Shown one piece after another: positions 6,970-15,023 of a stretch of DNA of 64,000 nt. The position numbers were made by a program, and so were the translations under genes. The notes under the pieces are model-generated. The model was not told the DNA's origin and made no database searches. It saw nothing but the letters and a program-made list of their open reading frames with translations. The DNA is taken from contig NZ_RXOF01000001.1 in the NCBI RefSeq assembly GCF_003970915.1, positions 1 through 64,000 of the forward strand, in the 5' to 3' direction. Origin of the DNA: Hymenobacter gummosus. Its GTDB lineage: Bacteria > Bacteroidota > Bacteroidia > Cytophagales > Hymenobacteraceae. How positions within the stretch are numbered: position 1 is the stretch's first letter; every line of letters begins with the position of its first letter.

Positions 6970-9345
6970 ATGCTGAAATTCTGGCGCACCGCGTCCCGCC
7001 TGGGGACGCTGGCCACCCTCGGCGTGGCCCTGCTGCTGGGCTCCCCCGCACAAGCACAATCCAAAGTGGTCGTCCAGGGCTTCTGGTGGGACTACTGGAA
7101 CTCCAACTACCCCAACGGCTGGGCCAATTACCTGGCCGAGCTGGCGCCCCGCCTCAAGGCCATGGGCGTCGACGCCGTCTGGATTCCGCCGAGCATCAAA
7201 AACGGCAACCAGGGCAACGGCTACTCCCCCTTCGACCACTACGACCTGGGCGACAAGTATCAGAAAGGCTTCGTGGGCACCCGCCTAGGCACCAAGGATG
7301 AGCTGCTGCGCATGGTGGCCGTGCTCCACGCCAACGGCATCGAGGTGGTGCAGGACGTGGTGCTGAACCACGTCGACGGGGCCGGCTCGCAGTCGGGCGC
7401 GGGCGGGCAGGACCCGGCGGCCTGGGAAGACTACACCACGAGTAAGTACAAAAACTTCCGCTACGTTTCCTACAACTCGCCGGCTTCGGCGGAGGACGCC
7501 GCCAACTACCTGGCGCGCTCGGGCCGCTGGCCGAAAAACTGGCAGAATTTCAACCCCAACCCCGGCAATAATTCTACCTCCGGCGACCTGAACGCGGTAT
7601 ACTTTGGGCCCGACGTGAGCTTCTACAACGGCTCGTACGGCCAAAGCTCCAACGCCACCTTCAACCCCAGCCAGAGCGCCGACTACATGCGCACCCAGGC
7701 CCGCAACTGGATGATCTGGTACAAGAAGCAGGTGGGCTTTGACGGAGTGCGCCTCGACGCGGTGAAGCACTTCCCGGCCTTTGCCACCGAGGACTTCCTG
7801 TATAACCTGCAGAGCAACGCTGGCTGGGCCAACGGCGGGGCCACCATGTACGCCGTGGGCGAATGGGTGGGCGGCGGCAGCCAGCTCGACCAGTGGTGCA
7901 CCGACGTGCAGAACCGCTCCGGCACCTTCGACTTCGGGCTGCGCAACGGCATCTACAACATCGTCAGCGGCGGGGGCAACTTCGACATCGGCTCCTTGCC
8001 GGGCTACCAGCAGGGTACGCGGGTGGTGAACATCGGCGGGCAGTACGTGCACCGCACGGTGCCCTTCGTGAACAACCACGACACCTTCCGGCCGCAGACG
8101 GGCAGCACCGGCAACTACACCGGCTGGAACACCGGCTCGGAGCTGGCCCCGCACATCGACCCGTTCGACGTGCGCCTCTCCCCGGCCTACGCCGCGGCGC
8201 TGGCCATGGACGGCAGCCCGCAGATTTTCTTCGAGGACCTGTTCAACGTGGGCAACACCGGCAAGCGGTTCTCGCACCGGCCCACCAATACCACCGACCT
8301 GCCCACCCGCTCGGACCTGGAAAACCTGATCTGGTGCCACCAGAACCTGCGCTTCAAGGACGGGGCCTACAAGGTGCGCTACCAGGCCGCCGACCACCTC
8401 GTCATTGAGCGGAGCACCAAGGCCATCATCGGCATCAACGACAACTTCTCCGCCTGGCAGAACAACACCGTGTCGTGCGACTTCGCCCCGGGCACGGTGC
8501 TGAAGGACTACTCCGGCGCCAATGGCACGGCCACGGTGACGGTGAGCGGCTCCAAGACGGTGAGCATCAACACGCCGCCTTGCAACGGTACGGCCGCCTC
8601 GGGCCGCCGGGGCTACTCGGTGTGGGCCCCGGTGAACATCGGCACCAACTACGTGCGCGCCGCCATGAGCACGACGCAGGAGTGGGAGCTGGCCGACGAC
8701 CTGGGCGACCGGGACAGCCGCTCCCTGGGCCAGGGCGGGCAGCTGCCGGCCGGCTCCACGGCCTGGCGCACGGCCGGCCGCATCTACGTGGGCGCGGGCA
8801 AGACCGTCAGCTACAACCTGTTCCCCTCAAACGGCGCCTACTCGCTGGTAGTGGGCCTGTACAACGCGGCCGGCACCCTGGTAAGCAGCAAAACCGGCAC
8901 CGGCACGCTCACGGGCACCTACACGCCCTCCGCCGACGGCTGGATTACCTTGCGCGCCCGGCAGAACGCCACCACCAACCCGGCCCAGAAAGCCTTCGTG
9001 AAGGTGACGTACACGGCCCCCACGGTGATTAACACCGCTACCGCCGGCCGTAGCGCCACCCCGGCCAGCACCGCCGATACCCGCCTCGACGTAGCCGCCG
9101 ACCTGCAGCTCTACCCCAACCCGACCATGTCGGACCGCATCGAGCTGACCTTGGTGGCGCCGGAGGAACAGACGGTAACGCTGCAGCTGCACGACCTCAC
9201 CGGCCGCCGCGTGCACCAGGAAAACCTGAAGCTCTACCCCGGCTCCACGACCACGCGCCTGCGGCCCCAGGGCCAGCTGCCGGCCGGCGTGTACACGGTG
9301 AGCGTACCCGAACTGCACCTCACGCGCAAGCTGGTGGTGAAGTAA
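6970..9345 (+). CDS. Secreted GH13 alpha-amylase with T9SS sorting domain
   Basis: This is a 791-residue extracellular starch-degrading enzyme. The signal peptide ends at about residue 30 (LLLGSPAQAQ). GH13 motifs are in order: region I DVVLNHVDG (129-137), region II GVRLDAVKH with nucleophile Asp263, region III VGEW with acid/base Glu298, and region IV FVNNHD with Asp371. All catalytic residues are present. An all-beta C-terminal domain follows, then a linker (about 675-700) and a type A T9SS sorting domain from about 710 (LQLYPNPT, ending TRKLVVK). The ATG at 6970 is chosen over 6910 because it gives a compact signal peptide. Secretion through the type IX system is inferred from the tail. 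Confidence 0.95.
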   Translation: MLKFWRTASRLGTLATLGVALLLGSPAQAQSKVVVQGFWWDYWNSNYPNGWANYLAELAPRLKAMGVDAVWIPPSIKNGNQGNGYSPFDHYDLGDKYQKGFVGTRLGTKDELLRMVAVLHANGIEVVQDVVLNHVDGAGSQSGAGGQDPAAWEDYTTSKYKNFRYVSYNSPASAEDAANYLARSGRWPKNWQNFNPNPGNNSTSGDLNAVYFGPDVSFYNGSYGQSSNATFNPSQSADYMRTQARNWMIWYKKQVGFDGVRLDAVKHFPAFATEDFLYNLQSNAGWANGGATMYAVGEWVGGGSQLDQWCTDVQNRSGTFDFGLRNGIYNIVSGGGNFDIGSLPGYQQGTRVVNIGGQYVHRTVPFVNNHDTFRPQTGSTGNYTGWNTGSELAPHIDPFDVRLSPAYAAALAMDGSPQIFFEDLFNVGNTGKRFSHRPTNTTDLPTRSDLENLIWCHQNLRFKDGAYKVRYQAADHLVIERSTKAIIGINDNFSAWQNNTVSCDFAPGTVLKDYSGANGTATVTVSGSKTVSINTPPCNGTAASGRRGYSVWAPVNIGTNYVRAAMSTTQEWELADDLGDRDSRSLGQGGQLPAGSTAWRTAGRIYVGAGKTVSYNLFPSNGAYSLVVGLYNAAGTLVSSKTGTGTLTGTYTPSADGWITLRARQNATTNPAQKAFVKVTYTAPTVINTATAGRSATPASTADTRLDVAADLQLYPNPTMSDRIELTLVAPEEQTVTLQLHDLTGRRVHQENLKLYPGSTTTRLRPQGQLPAGVYTVSVPELHLTRKLVVK

Positions 9346-9365
9346 ACCCAACCTGAGTGAGTGTT

Positions 9366-9399
9366 AAAAAGCCGCCTCCGAGTTCGGGGGCGGCTTTTT
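9366..9399 (+). terminator. Intrinsic terminator of the amylase gene
   Basis: GCCGCCTCCGAG pairs with a CGGGGGCGGC arm and is followed by TTTTT. It starts 20 bases after the amylase stop. The A-run on the 5' side could also serve the opposite strand. Confidence 0.9.
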
Positions 9400-9421
9400 G
9401 CTGTCTGATGGAAATTATTCA

Positions 9422-9655
9422 GAACGTCATCCTGAGCGCAGCGAAAGACCTTCCTCACACCCAGCACCGCCGCTACAGACGAAGTGCAGACGCTTTGTAA
9501 TAGCGGTAGCTACAAAGAAGCGCAGCCACCAACGCCCTATTACCCGAGCCGCGGCGGCTACGCTCTTACAATCCCAGCAGAATAGCGTCTGCACATTGGC
9601 ATCAGCGGCGGTGCGAGGTTCGAGGAAGGTCCTTCGCTGCGCTCAGGATGACGTT
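9422..9655. repeat. Long nested palindromic element (GTCATCCTGAGCG family)
   Basis: Outer arms at 9422-9456 and 9622-9655 are near-perfect reverse complements built on GTCATCCTGAGCGCAGCGAA. Inside them a second imperfect pair (CACCGCCGCTACAGACGAAG near 9465 and its partner ending near 9613) continues the fold. A further GTAGCTAC/GGCGGCTACG core follows. The stretch 9346-9683 contains no gene, only the terminator and this element. It lies between two convergent genes. The sequence family is shared with 21491-21664. Confidence 0.9.
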
Positions 9656-9683
9656 GTTTTTCCTCGTTCTGCCGCCCTCACCC

Positions 9684-11987
9684 TCAGAAAAACAAGCTGG
9701 CGTTGAGCTTAGCGAAGAAGGGCGTGCCGGGGGTGAAGTGCAGCTCCGATACCGGCTCGGCTTCGTTGGGTAGGCGGCTTTCGGTGTCGAACTGGGCCTC
9801 GTTCCAGTCCACGTCGAGCAGGTTTTCCACCGTCAGGCCCAGCTGGTAGCGGCGGTGGGTGTAGCTGGCTACGGCATCGAGCAGGAAGTAGCCGCGGGCG
9901 CGCACGGAGTTGTCCTCGTTGGCCGGGCGGCTGTCGATGTGGCGGTAGCGCAGGCTGGCGCTCAGGCCATTCGGGCGCTTCAGGGTGAGGCCGCCGATGC
10001 TGGTGAAGCTGGGCGCCAGCGGAATGTAGTTTTCCCCTTTCGGGGCGCCCACGGCCCGGCCGCGGTTGTAGTTCAGGTCCACGTCGGCGAAGAGGGAGGG
10101 GCTGAGCTGGTAGCGCAGGGCCACATCTACGCCCAGGCGGCGGGTGGGGCCGGCGCTTTCCACCACGGCCTCGTCGCCCACGTACACCAGCTCGTCCTGC
10201 AGGTGCAGGGCCCACACGGCGGCGTTGATGACCAGCTCGGGCAGGGGCTTGAAGTTGGAGCCGATTTCGTAGCCGATGGCCCGCGGCAGGGTGCCGGCCG
10301 CGCCCACGGCCACCGAGCGGGCATCGTTCGAGTGGAAGCCCAGGCCGGAGCGGGCAAACAGCTGCACGGCCGGGCTGAGCTGGTAGTACAGGTTCAGCTT
10401 GGGGCTCACGCGGGCTTTGGCGGCCCGGCCCGAGAGGGAGTCAAAACGGTCTTCGCGGAAGCGAAACCGGAAGTAGTCTAGGCGGGCGGCGGCGTTCAGG
10501 GTCAGGCGGTCCGAGAGGGGCAGCGTGGCGTCGAGCCAGCTGAAATAGCTCTGCTCCCGCACCCGGCCGCTGACGAGCGTATCGGTCACGCGGCGGCGCA
10601 CGGCGCGGCGCAGGGCCAGGGCCACGTCGTCGAGGCGGGTGCCCAGGCCCAGGGTGGTGCGCAGGGTGCGGCCGCCCACGGCGAAGCCCCGCTCGTAGGT
10701 GCCGCGGTAGCCGGCCAGGTGCCGGGCCTCGTTCTGCCGGATCTGGTCCCCGTCCGTGGGGTTCTGCAGGAAGAAGGTGAAGTTGGAGTAGAGGTTGAAA
10801 TCGTAGCGCGAGTAGTACAGCTGCTGGGTCAGCACCGCGTCGTGCGGGAGGTCCACGGTCAGCTGCAGGTTGGCGTTGCTGCGGGCCGTGTTGCCGCCCT
10901 CGGTGGGGTCGATGGCGCCGAAGCGGGTAATCAGGCCTTCCTGAATAGCCCGCTCGGGAATCTGCCCGGAGGCGTCCCAGCGGGAGTTGAAATGCCAGCC
11001 GCTCACCGCCAGCGTGGCCCGCTCCGAGAGCTGGCCGGTGTACTTGAGCAGGCCGTTGAAGCGGTTCAGGTGCTGCTTCTGCTCGAAGTAGGCGTTGGTG
11101 AAGTAGTACTCGGTGGCCAGGTAGGCGCTTTCCTGGCCTTTTTTGCTGAACAGGTGCCCGCGCTGGCCCAGCAAATCCAGCATCAGCAGCCCGCGCTTGG
11201 TGCCGTAGCGGCCCACCTCCAGCTTCACCTGGCTTTGCTCCAGGCTGGTTTTGGTGGTGAATTCGCCGGCGCCGGCGGTGGCAAAATCCCCGAACCGGGC
11301 CGAGTACGGGCCTTTGTAGACGCGCAGCTGTTCCACCGTCTCGGGAATGACGAAGTGAAAATCGGCGTAGCCTTGCCCGTGGGCGTGCGACACCATGTTC
11401 ACCGGCATACCATCGATGCTCACGGCGAAGTCGGTGCCGTGGTCCACGTCGAAGCCGCGCAGGAAAATCTGCTCGGCCTTGCCCCCGCCCGCGTGCTGGG
11501 CGATGAACAGGCCCGGCACCAGCCGCAGCAAGTCCTGGGCGGAGTTGACGGGCCGCAGTTGCTGGTCGACGCTGGTAATGGCGGCCACGCTCTGGTTCAG
11601 GTCGCGGGGCTGGGCCACGGTGACTTCGGCCAGCTGCAGGGCGGTGGGCACCAGGGCCACCGTCAGCGGCTCGGGCGTGGCGGCCACGCTGAGCGCGGTG
11701 GTCTGGCTGCGGTAGCCCAGGGCCGAAATACGCAGCTGGTAGGCGCCGGCGGGAAGGCCGCCCAGGCGGAAGCGGCCAAGGGCATCGGTGGTGGCCCCGT
11801 CATTGGGCCGGCCGTCGAGGCGCACCGTCACGCCGGGCAGCGGGCGGTGGCTGGCCGAGTCGAGCACCACTCCGCGCAGGGCCAGGGTCTGGGCCCGGGC
11901 ACTCAGCGCCAGCAGGAAAAGCAGGAAGAACGGCAACGCCCGGCCCATCCCCCGAAACGGGCGGCGCGTGGGTAGCAGTGAGGGCAT
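9684..11987 (-). CDS. TonB-dependent receptor with carboxypeptidase-like N-terminal domain
   Basis: This 767-residue outer membrane protein has a signal peptide to about residue 34 (LLFLLALSARAQ). A CarboxypepD_reg-like domain follows (LRGVVLDSASHRPLPGVTVRL, about 36-115), then the plug with LRGFDVDHGTDFAVSIDGMPVN (FLRGFDVD at roughly 185-195), then a beta-barrel ending in the typical terminal Phe (ASLFF). No SusD partner is adjacent, so it is not a standard PUL pair. Downstream of the DUF4331/TPR/HupE block, it is the last gene of a same-strand run and might import the same substrate, perhaps a metal complex. The plug motif VSHAHGQGYADFHF is His-rich. The ATG at 11987 is chosen over an in-frame start at 12167. 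Confidence 0.9.
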   Translation of the reverse strand: MPSLLPTRRPFRGMGRALPFFLLFLLALSARAQTLALRGVVLDSASHRPLPGVTVRLDGRPNDGATTDALGRFRLGGLPAGAYQLRISALGYRSQTTALSVAATPEPLTVALVPTALQLAEVTVAQPRDLNQSVAAITSVDQQLRPVNSAQDLLRLVPGLFIAQHAGGGKAEQIFLRGFDVDHGTDFAVSIDGMPVNMVSHAHGQGYADFHFVIPETVEQLRVYKGPYSARFGDFATAGAGEFTTKTSLEQSQVKLEVGRYGTKRGLLMLDLLGQRGHLFSKKGQESAYLATEYYFTNAYFEQKQHLNRFNGLLKYTGQLSERATLAVSGWHFNSRWDASGQIPERAIQEGLITRFGAIDPTEGGNTARSNANLQLTVDLPHDAVLTQQLYYSRYDFNLYSNFTFFLQNPTDGDQIRQNEARHLAGYRGTYERGFAVGGRTLRTTLGLGTRLDDVALALRRAVRRRVTDTLVSGRVREQSYFSWLDATLPLSDRLTLNAAARLDYFRFRFREDRFDSLSGRAAKARVSPKLNLYYQLSPAVQLFARSGLGFHSNDARSVAVGAAGTLPRAIGYEIGSNFKPLPELVINAAVWALHLQDELVYVGDEAVVESAGPTRRLGVDVALRYQLSPSLFADVDLNYNRGRAVGAPKGENYIPLAPSFTSIGGLTLKRPNGLSASLRYRHIDSRPANEDNSVRARGYFLLDAVASYTHRRYQLGLTVENLLDVDWNEAQFDTESRLPNEAEPVSELHFTPGTPFFAKLNASLFF

Positions 11988-12061
11988 AAAATAGCGGCAG
12001 GGCGGCCGCAGGGACTCCGCGCGGGAACCAGCGGCCAGCAGGATGAGAAGATAAAACACGC

Positions 12062-12140
12062 GGTACTCACGCCTCTGCGACCCGAAGGAAGGCGTAGCCA
12101 ACCTCCGCGTCAACCTCCGCGCACCTCTGCGAGAAAATGA
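12062..12140. repeat. CTCTGCG/CTCCGCG word repeats
   Basis: Imperfect direct copies of CCTCTGCGA / ACCTCCGCG occur here, ending ACCTCTGCGAGAAAATGA. A second cluster with the same word and the same end (ACCTCTGCGAGAAATTA) is at 12683-12732. The two clusters bracket the small gene 12202-12600 in the same orientation. Confidence 0.7.
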
Positions 12141-12201
12141 CGCCCAGAATCGGCCAGGCCTGAGCACCAGAAAACCAGCCGAAAACGTCGGCTTGGGCGG
12201 T

Positions 12202-12600
12202 TTATCCTCGTCTCGGCGGCGCCTCCGGCTCAGCCGAAATGCCCAGGGCCAGCGCGGCCGTCCACCGGGGGTAGACGGGCCGGGGCTGGCGTAGGGCCGG
12301 GCGCGGCGGCAGCAAAGCTGTTTCCGCCAGCAAGTGCACGTCCGGTCCGTTCACTTGAGCCGCTATATGGTGCCAGATATCCTCCCCCGGCAGCCGGGGC
12401 GTCCAGTACTGCTGGTCGCCGTTGCAGCGGTCGAAGCAGTCGAGGCGCAGCGCATGGTCGCGCTGGCAGGTGAGGCTGTGGACGTAGGCCCGCTTGGGCC
12501 GGTATTGCTCCCAATTATCCGCCCGCCGGCCCACGCAGCCGCACCCCACTACCAGCAGGTAGTTGAGCAGGAGCAGCAGCACGGTGAGGCGGCGGAGCAT
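12202..12600 (-). CDS. Small Cys/His-containing exported protein of unknown function
   Basis: The protein has 132 residues. The N-terminus is a hydrophobic signal (LTVLLLLLNYLLVVGCGC), with cysteines placed where a lipobox or early processing could occur. The mature part contains two further Cys (LDCFDRC), a TCQRDH motif and WHHIAAQ, which would suit metal or redox binding. The C-terminus is Pro/Arg rich. Similar small proteins near metal-related transporters are known to me only vaguely, so no family is assigned. It sits between a TonB receptor and a HupE/UreJ-like gene on the same strand, flanked on both sides by CTCTGCG word repeats. Confidence 0.6.
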   Translation of the reverse strand: MLRRLTVLLLLLNYLLVVGCGCVGRRADNWEQYRPKRAYVHSLTCQRDHALRLDCFDRCNGDQQYWTPRLPGEDIWHHIAAQVNGPDVHLLAETALLPPRPALRQPRPVYPRWTAALALGISAEPEAPPRRG

Positions 12601-12857
12601 CTGGAAGTGAATGGTTAAATGGTTGAATTGCTAAATGGCTGGTTGTTAAATGGCTGTGCAGGCATTCAGCACTGACCCGCCAGCACTCTGCGAAACCCTG
12701 CGTAACCCTCTGCGAACCTCTGCGAGAAATTAAACCCAGGCGCCTCCTGGCGGCAATCCTACGCTTGTTTGCAAAGCGCCAGAACAATCAGCCATCTGAC
12801 AATGGTAGCAGTTCAAAACGACCCGCCATCTAATCATTCGACCAGTTGGCAATTTGT
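12601..12857. repeat. AT-richer intergenic gap with AAATGG and CTCTGCG word repeats
   Basis: The gap contains AAATGG/GGTTGAATTG-type words at 12609-12652. A CTCTGCGAAAC / CCTGCGTAAC / CTCTGCGAAC series follows at 12683-12732. Near 12790-12850 lie loosely complementary words (GCCATCTGACAATGG, GCCATCTAATCATTC). The arms are much more degenerate than those of the other word palindromes. No coding frame is credible here. Confidence 0.55.
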
Positions 12858-13547
12858 CTAGAGAAACACCCGCTCCACCGTCCACCAGCCGGCCACCAGG
12901 GCAATGACGACGGAGGCCGGCACCATCACCCGCGGGCGGTACCAGGGCTGCCGGGCCGACCACCAGCCGACCGCCAGCCAGCAGAGCAGGATGATGGCTA
13001 CCTGGCCCAGCTCCACGCCCAGGTTGAAGCTCAGCAGGGCCTCGAAGAACAGGTGCCGGGGCAGGCCGATGTCGCGCAGGATGCCGGCGAAGCCCAGCCC
13101 GTGCAGCAACCCGAAACCGAACACCACCGCCAGCCGCCAGGGCCGCAGCCGGTCGGTAATCAGGTTTTCGAGGGCCACGAACAAAATGGACAGCGCAATC
13201 AGCGGTTCCACCACCGCGGCCGGGGCCGAAATCAGCCCGGCCGCCGCCAGGCCCAGCGTGATGCTGTGGGCCAGCGTGAAGGCCGTGGCCTGCAGCAAGA
13301 CCGGTTTCAGCCGCGGCTCCAGCACGAACAGGCTCACGATGAACAGAATGTGGTCGAGGCCCCAGGCCATGTCGGCCGAGAGCGGGATGATGTGCTGAAA
13401 GCCCAGCTGCAGGTAGCCCCACACGGCCTGCGGGGCCGACAGCCGGCTGATGTCGACGTTGCTGAACGGGTGCGCCCCGGCCAGCAGCGGCAAGAGCAGC
13501 AGCGGCAGCAGGCCGGCAGCGCGGCGGAACAGACGAAACGAGGGCAT
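12858..13547 (-). CDS. HupE/UreJ-family membrane protein
   Basis: This 229-residue protein has a cleavable-looking signal (LLPLLLLPLLAGAHP) and about six membrane helices. The helix signature LSADMAWGLDHILFIVSLF with Asp/His pair, AFTLAHSITLGLA, and FGFGLLHGLGFAGIL match the HupE_UreJ_2 group (PF13795). HupE and UreJ are nickel/cobalt permease-like in hydrogenase and urease operons, but neither enzyme is present here, so the transported ion is open. It begins 24 bases after the TPR gene stop and is presumably co-transcribed with it. The ATG at 13547 is preferred over a GTG at 13565. Confidence 0.85.
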   Translation of the reverse strand: MPSFRLFRRAAGLLPLLLLPLLAGAHPFSNVDISRLSAPQAVWGYLQLGFQHIIPLSADMAWGLDHILFIVSLFVLEPRLKPVLLQATAFTLAHSITLGLAAAGLISAPAAVVEPLIALSILFVALENLITDRLRPWRLAVVFGFGLLHGLGFAGILRDIGLPRHLFFEALLSFNLGVELGQVAIILLCWLAVGWWSARQPWYRPRVMVPASVVIALVAGWWTVERVFL

Positions 13548-13571
13548 AGAAGCGCGTAAGGTCACAGGGGC

Positions 13572-14909
13572 TTAGCGGCGGGCCAGCAGCAGCGGCGAAT
13601 CGTGGTCGGTGGGGTCGGGGCGCAGGTAGGGGTTGGCGGCGCGGGCCTGCTGGAGCAGGGCCTGGCCGCCAGCCGCGTCGCCGTTGCGCAGGGCAATGCA
13701 GCCGGCGCGGTACAGCAGCTGCGGGTTCCTGGAGCGGGTGCGCAGGGCCTGCTGCACGTACTGCTGGGCCTTAGCGTAGTCGCCGCGCTTGTAGTGCACC
13801 CAGGCCATGGTTTCGCACACGTCGATGTTGGCCGGGCGCCGCTCGTACTCGGTCTGGGCGTGCTGCAGGGCGCGGTCCAGGTCGCCGGCTTTCAGGTAGG
13901 CGTAGGCCAGCTCCCGGTCGGTGTAGTGGCCCTGGGCGTCGTTTTCGTCGCCCGTATTGGCGTGGGCCTGCAGCTGCTTGATAACGGCCAGCGCCGAAGC
14001 CTTGGCCTTGGCCGGTTCGCGGCGCAGGCGGTACAAATCGGTCAGCTCGTCGTCGAAGGCGAAGTCCTGCACCTGCGCGCGGGCCTGCTTCAGTAGGTCG
14101 ACGGCGGTGGCGTAGTCGCCGCGGGCGCGGGCCACGCGGGCCAGGCCGGCCTGGGCGTAGGCGTAGGCGGGGCGGGCGGCCAGGGCCTGGCGGTAGACGG
14201 TTTCGGCCTCGGTGAGCTGCCCGGCGTTTTCGTGCAGGCGGCCCAGCATCACGCGGCACCACTCCGTCTGCTCCAGCCCCGGCACGCCGGCGCGCACGGC
14301 CATATCCATGGCTTCCCGGGCGCCGGGCACGTCACCGTGGATTTCGCGCAGATACGACACGCGGGAGTAGGCCCGCAGATCGGGGCGCAGCTCGTTCATG
14401 CGGTCAGCCGCCTTCACGGCCTCGGGGTAATGGCCCAGCTCCAGGTGCGCGTCGCAGAGCAGGCCCTGCACGAAGCCGTTGTAGGGATTCAGCTGGGCGG
14501 CGCGCTCGGCCAGCATCAGGCCCTGCCCGAAGTGGTGCTGCGAGAGGCTGATGACGGCCTTGGTGCACAGCGCCTCGAAGTCGTCGGGGCGGGCGTCGAG
14601 CACCTGGTCGACCAGCTGCAGGGCGGCCGCGTCGTAGTAGGTGTGGTTGCCGGTAATGCGGCTTTCCTGCACGTAGGCCTGGGCCAGCTGCAGGCGGGCT
14701 TCGTGGTCGTCGGGGTTGCGGCGCAGGCGGTCCTGCAGACCGCCCACGGCCTGGCGGGTGTTCAGCCACTCGCCGCCGAGGGCCAACGAGCCGTGCCGAT
14801 CCTTCAGCGCCGGCACCGGGGCGTCGGGGCGGCTGAGCACAATGGCCACCACCGACACGCCAAAACCGCACAGCAGCAAAGCGTAGAGTATGCGTCGGGC
14901 TATAGACAT
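13572..14909 (-). CDS. Membrane-anchored tetratricopeptide repeat protein
   Basis: The protein has 445 residues. One N-terminal hydrophobic segment (ILYALLLCGFGVSVVAIVL, about 6-24) serves as signal or anchor. From about residue 60 onward it is made of TPR-like helical pairs, with the A-x-x-x-A/G-x-x-x-L-x-P pattern (for example ALAARPAYAYAQAGLARVARARGDY and the final YRAGCIALRNGDAAGGQAL). It probably works as a periplasmic scaffold. It is tightly linked to HupE/UreJ downstream and follows the DUF4331 gene upstream by 114 bases. The ATG at 14909 is preferred over 14960. No enzymatic motif is present. Confidence 0.8.
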   Translation of the reverse strand: MSIARRILYALLLCGFGVSVVAIVLSRPDAPVPALKDRHGSLALGGEWLNTRQAVGGLQDRLRRNPDDHEARLQLAQAYVQESRITGNHTYYDAAALQLVDQVLDARPDDFEALCTKAVISLSQHHFGQGLMLAERAAQLNPYNGFVQGLLCDAHLELGHYPEAVKAADRMNELRPDLRAYSRVSYLREIHGDVPGAREAMDMAVRAGVPGLEQTEWCRVMLGRLHENAGQLTEAETVYRQALAARPAYAYAQAGLARVARARGDYATAVDLLKQARAQVQDFAFDDELTDLYRLRREPAKAKASALAVIKQLQAHANTGDENDAQGHYTDRELAYAYLKAGDLDRALQHAQTEYERRPANIDVCETMAWVHYKRGDYAKAQQYVQQALRTRSRNPQLLYRAGCIALRNGDAAGGQALLQQARAANPYLRPDPTDHDSPLLLARR

Positions 14910-14980
14910 CAGGGGGAAAGGAGGAAAATCGAAAAAGTGACCTTGCTGGTCCGGTAGCACCGGCAGCCGTCAGCAACGAT

Positions 14981-15014
14981 AGTGGTACTACGACCCGGGA
15001 GTCGTAGTACCACT
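14981..15014 (-). promoter_or_regulatory. Perfect 14-base hairpin between DUF4331 and TPR genes
   Basis: AGTGGTACTACGAC (14981-14994) and its exact complement (15001-15014) flank a 6-base loop, starting 9 bases after the DUF4331 stop. There is no T-tract, so an attenuator, RNA-stabilising stem or processing site is more likely than a strong terminator. Confidence 0.75.
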
Positions 15015-15023
15015 TCGATAAGC

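Noticed and set aside
9366-9683. The gap after the amylase considered as a possible small RNA gene or gene remnant
   Set aside because: It is fully explained by a terminator and a dispersed palindromic element. No coding or promoter signal was seen.
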